9,825 nt of DNA from Methanobacteriota archaeon. Its GTDB lineage: Archaea > Thermoplasmatota > Poseidoniia > Poseidoniales > Poseidoniaceae. The stretch spans positions 1 through 9,825 of the forward strand of contig PBHQ01000001.1 in NCBI GenBank assembly GCA_002719475.1, written 5' to 3'. Below the pieces are notes generated by a model. That model was not told the DNA's origin and did no database searches. It saw only the letters and a program-made list of their open reading frames with translations. This document shows positions 6,859 through 9,825 of the stretch, piece after piece. Numbering within the stretch: position 1 is the stretch's first letter; the number at the start of each line of letters is the position of its first letter. A program made the position numbers and the translations under genes.

Positions 6859-9543
6859 TCAATCAGACGACCTTCTGAGCATGACGATGATGACCCCCAA
6901 TGCGACGAGTGCAAACATCCAGAATGACAAGGTCTCAACTGTAGACCACGGTTCATCTGCCATTACTCCAGTTTTGATTACAGAAGATTCCCAAACGCCT
7001 TCCGAATTCTCCCATTCTACGAGGATGTTCAGCACTTCATTGTCCTCAGCATGCCAAAACAAGGTGATTTCATCTTCGCCCGGTCCGTATGGGGTTGCTA
7101 TTGGCATCGCTCTATCGATACAATCCTGGCCCAAGCATATCCGCATCCAGCCACCTTTAGCACCTTTGTTACGGACTACAACCTTCACTTCGTGGTCCCC
7201 TGGCTTTACTCCATCTTGTGGTGCGCTGACATCGACTACGCTGAAATCGACGATATCAAGAGGATGGACCTGTACTTCCACTTTGTATTGTCCCGTGTTA
7301 CCTGCTTCGTCCCAAGCCGTTATGGTAACATTATGAATTCCTAAGCCCATTTCAGGTAGGCTGGTATTGCCTGCAGTATGCCACGAAACATTGTTCCTAT
7401 CCGCCAGAACTTCCCCATCCACTTCGATGGTGAATCGAATTTCAGAAGCCGCAGAAAGGTCGTCGAAAGATTCGCTTAAATCAAGATACAGGGAATCCCC
7501 TACCCGCGGCTGTGTCAATCCGGACATCATCCCTTCTCCATCGATCCACACCTTCGGTTTGATGTGTGGAGAAGTTCCATCTAAGACCTCAACATTCCAA
7601 CTATGGCTGACATTGTGTCCCGCCTGATCGGTGACGACGACTTGTAGGGATCTATGTGTGGTGTTTCGAGTGATTTGCCGTTCTTCGATATCCATGCTAG
7701 CTTGATTTACATCTCCTCCTTGATGGAAGACGATGCTGGTAACTACTCCGCCATCATTCCAATCGATTGACTTGTTGCTGTACCATCTAATCGACAACCC
7801 TGTGCTGATTTCATCACTAACGCTGCTAGTTAACCAGATTCGCTGTCCTGCAGGAATAGCAATTTCATCACAGTTCAAGATATCAAACTCTGCAATTTCT
7901 GAACCATCGCAACTGACATTGGCTCGCACAGAATTCAGTACAGGATCATCCCCATCGAGAATCATGCTGCCTTGCCAAATTCCTTCTATGCCATGATGAT
8001 CTGTGCAGGTCATGTTCATGCTTATCTCATCACCATGATTCCAACCATCTATGGTGGAAGCATTCACCTCTACTATTGTTTCATCAAAGGTATGAGATAT
8101 GCCATCTTGCCCGATCAATTCCCACTGGCAATCTAACTTACCAATACCGTGATCAAAACTGGCCGAGGCATCGATACTGAACGCCGTATCATAGGGCTTG
8201 ATACCGCCGCTATCTGAAGACACGCTTGGGGCTGTATTCTGTCCAAGGGTTATGGCAAATCCTCCCGAAACTCCTGTTTGGTCTCTGATAGTGGTGAAGG
8301 ATGTAGGCTCTCCACTAACCCAATCATTCTTCGACGAAGAACGGAACTCCCATGGTGTTGGTACATCTACTCTCAATGGTGTTAACTGGCGCGGGTCATC
8401 ATCGAGCAAAAGGGATAGCACTGCCAAAGGATTGTGATTACGTTGGGCATTCAATTTCCCACTCTCATTCCACCCCCACGTTCCATTATCTGCGATGAAT
8501 CCATCAATACTGATCCCCTCCAAAGAATACATTTCGATATTGTCTATGGCACAACACATTCCCTCTACGCCAGTAAACCACTTCATGTTGTTGAGCCTCT
8601 CGATAAATGCATCCTTGGAACCATTGAGGTAAAGCTCGATTTGCATTTGTAATGGCAAGCCCCACCCGGGTAACAAAGAACTGGATATTTCACCGCCAAA
8701 TATGTGCTCTGCACTCCAATTAAGTTGCAAATCCATACCAGAAAGAGGCGGTTCAGAGAATTGCAGTACAGCAAGTCCAGAGTCAAAGGAAGAAGTGGTA
8801 TTGTTCAACCAAGAAAATAGCCCCTCATCGTCGTGATAAGTTATGCTTTCTGAACCGACAAATACGTGCCATTCATGACCATCATCAAGTAAAGGCAAAC
8901 TTGCATTCAGATATCCATTTTCAGAAAATACGTATTCTACGTGTCCACTATTAGTATGGATGAAACGAAGTGATGTGGTGTCATTGTGCTGAACTGAGAT
9001 ATTCGTAGTCCCGAGATCCCCAATACTCACATTGTCAGAAGCAGTCAACAAAGAGGCATTACTCGATTTGACCAGTAGCCAGCCATTCTGTCCAGCAATA
9101 GTCGGAATGCTCTCTGATTCTACACTGGTTGAGCCATTACTGTTCCACCATTTCATGCTGACCGCTCCGCTGACATTAATCGGGGTTCCATTCCAAGAAT
9201 GTTCCAACAAAACTTCGGTCATTCCACCTAATTCGGGAATTGTTGCCCATGTTCGATTGAAGGTGCCATCTTCACAATCGACTGCTAAGTGTACGTTTCC
9301 TCCGGTCAATCCACTGAATACGTGTTCTCCATCGAACTTGTCTGCTTGTATTGCCCCTTCCCAGTTCTGTGCCGGTTTCCATGCTGAAATCACCATGGCA
9401 CTGCAATTGCTGTTTTCAGGAGAAGTGTTAACAGTCCAACTTTCAATTGCAGAACTGAAAAATCCAATTGATTCTTCTTCATTCAAAAGCAGCGGATTTA
9501 GGGGCACTAGAATGAGTATCAACAATACTGCTGGAATGCGCAT
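6859..9543 (-). CDS. Large secreted surface protein with PKD/Ig-like and CARDB-like domains and a C-terminal membrane anchor
   Basis: The 894-residue protein has an N-terminal signal (MRIPAVLLILILVPLNPLLL) and one C-terminal helix (about 872-889) followed by RRSSD, so nearly the whole chain lies outside the cell. Residues about 25-430 are of unknown fold; WNGTPINVSG and the stretch near 200-265 look like beta-sandwich material. A PKD/Ig-like domain follows at about 437-532 (FSIDASASFDHG, then DCQWELIG). Further Ig-like segments lie at about 535-655 and 657-760 (LYLDLSESFDD and VTITAWDEAGNTG). A CARDB-like domain is at about 762-860 (FSVVDVSAPQDG, then VVVRNKGAKGGW). I count 26 N-x-S/T sequons, 17 of them in the first 360 residues. 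ATG at 9541-9543 gives a proper signal peptide 4 bases after the kinase stop; TTG at 9568-9570 would overlap the kinase and add MTVRIWCDG. A role in adhesion, cell wall or ligand binding is inferred. No catalytic motif was seen. Confidence 0.82.
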   Translation of the reverse strand: MRIPAVLLILILVPLNPLLLNEEESIGFFSSAIESWTVNTSPENSNCSAMVISAWKPAQNWEGAIQADKFDGEHVFSGLTGGNVHLAVDCEDGTFNRTWATIPELGGMTEVLLEHSWNGTPINVSGAVSMKWWNSNGSTSVESESIPTIAGQNGWLLVKSSNASLLTASDNVSIGDLGTTNISVQHNDTTSLRFIHTNSGHVEYVFSENGYLNASLPLLDDGHEWHVFVGSESITYHDDEGLFSWLNNTTSSFDSGLAVLQFSEPPLSGMDLQLNWSAEHIFGGEISSSLLPGWGLPLQMQIELYLNGSKDAFIERLNNMKWFTGVEGMCCAIDNIEMYSLEGISIDGFIADNGTWGWNESGKLNAQRNHNPLAVLSLLLDDDPRQLTPLRVDVPTPWEFRSSSKNDWVSGEPTSFTTIRDQTGVSGGFAITLGQNTAPSVSSDSGGIKPYDTAFSIDASASFDHGIGKLDCQWELIGQDGISHTFDETIVEVNASTIDGWNHGDEISMNMTCTDHHGIEGIWQGSMILDGDDPVLNSVRANVSCDGSEIAEFDILNCDEIAIPAGQRIWLTSSVSDEISTGLSIRWYSNKSIDWNDGGVVTSIVFHQGGDVNQASMDIEERQITRNTTHRSLQVVVTDQAGHNVSHSWNVEVLDGTSPHIKPKVWIDGEGMMSGLTQPRVGDSLYLDLSESFDDLSAASEIRFTIEVDGEVLADRNNVSWHTAGNTSLPEMGLGIHNVTITAWDEAGNTGQYKVEVQVHPLDIVDFSVVDVSAPQDGVKPGDHEVKVVVRNKGAKGGWMRICLGQDCIDRAMPIATPYGPGEDEITLFWHAEDNEVLNILVEWENSEGVWESSVIKTGVMADEPWSTVETLSFWMFALVALGVIIVMLRRSSD

Positions 9544-9547
9544 GCCA

Positions 9548-9825
9548 TCACACCAAATCCTTACTGTCAAAGATCATTCGACTAGGCCTGCCTTCCAACT
9601 TCAGAGCTAGAATTCTATGGTCTGGCAAAGTTTGCTCGATTCGCTGGTGCGCTTCTGAATTGGCATGGAATAGGATGAATCCTCCTCCTCCTGCACCCAG
9701 TAACTTGCCCCCACTAGCGCCACAATCCAACAAAACCTGGTACAGTTCGTCAATCTCAGGTATACTAATTCCGCTTGCAAGTTTCTTCTTCATTTGCCAA
9801 GTTTCATTCAACAAGGCGCCTAAAG
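9548..9825 (-). CDS. GHMP-family sugar kinase, C-terminal part (heptose-7-phosphate-kinase-like; 5' truncated by window edge)
   Basis: The minus-strand frame is open from the right edge to TGA at 9548-9550, showing 91 residues. LLNETWQMKKKLASGIS followed by IDELYQVLLDCGASGGKLLG matches the C-terminal domain of GHMP kinases. AGGGGFILF is the conserved glycine-rich motif 3, which shapes the active site. The combination of NETWQMKK with GASGGKLLGAGGGG most resembles D-glycero-D-manno-heptose 7-phosphate kinases (HddA type) and related fucose/heptose kinases. These phosphorylate a sugar at C1 in the cytoplasm, on the way to a GDP-sugar for surface glycans. The ATP-binding motif lies outside the window, so the substrate is not proven; mevalonate or galactose kinases are less likely on these motifs. 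The gene is followed after 4 bases by the surface protein ATG, which indicates co-transcription. Confidence 0.82.
   Translation of the reverse strand, partial: LGALLNETWQMKKKLASGISIPEIDELYQVLLDCGASGGKLLGAGGGGFILFHANSEAHQRIEQTLPDHRILALKLEGRPSRMIFDSKDLV

Noticed and set aside
6833..7336. Plus-strand open frame of 167 codons opposite the C-terminal end of the surface protein
   Set aside because: It is antisense to the CARDB-like domain and membrane anchor. The translation is low-complexity Ser/Thr/Pro-rich with no domain.
9032..9610. Long plus-strand open frame (192 codons) opposite the surface protein gene
   Set aside because: It lies antisense to a gene with a clear signal peptide, domains and membrane anchor, crosses into the kinase gene, and its translation has no recognisable domain. 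It is a shadow of the real frame.

Overview
This window looks like chromosomal DNA from an uncultivated marine archaeon, most likely the Marine Group II / Candidatus Poseidoniales type (Thermoplasmatota). That placement is an inference from style. Evidence: two lipoproteins with short archaeal-type lipoboxes; a large N-glycosylation-sequon-rich surface protein that ends in one membrane helix followed by Arg-Arg; few clear Shine-Dalgarno motifs; short AT-rich gaps; and an Ala/Glu-rich helical repeat protein. No rRNA, tRNA, CRISPR array, insertion sequence or phage gene was seen. A bacterial source is not formally excluded.

Layout. Plus strand: (1) the C-terminal part of a long helical repeat/coiled-coil protein, cut by the left edge and ending at 985; (2) a Rieske non-heme iron oxygenase alpha subunit (1074-2132) with all iron ligands. 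It ends one base from the stop of the first minus-strand gene, so the two strands meet head-on at 2133. Minus strand, in transcription order from the right edge: a GHMP sugar kinase C-terminus (heptose-7-phosphate-kinase-like, cut by the edge); an 894-residue Ig/PKD/CARDB-like surface protein 4 bases behind it; a YHYH-domain lipoprotein; a heparinase II/III-like lipoprotein with an apparently complete catalytic set; a five-helix membrane protein of unknown function; and an SDR oxidoreductase of the sepiapterin/benzil reductase type.

How the genes may work together. Four consecutive minus-strand genes (2974-9543) encode exported or membrane proteins, preceded by a kinase of a type that feeds nucleotide-sugar synthesis. 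The simplest reading is a cell-envelope and polysaccharide block: a sugar activated for surface glycan, a heavily glycosylated membrane-anchored protein, and two surface lipoproteins, one of them a probable polysaccharide lyase or glycan-processing enzyme. The stretch from about 2134 to 5683 (SDR, membrane protein, lyase) looks more AT-rich than its flanks, which suggests a separately acquired cassette. The Rieske oxygenase and the helical repeat protein are probably unrelated to this block.
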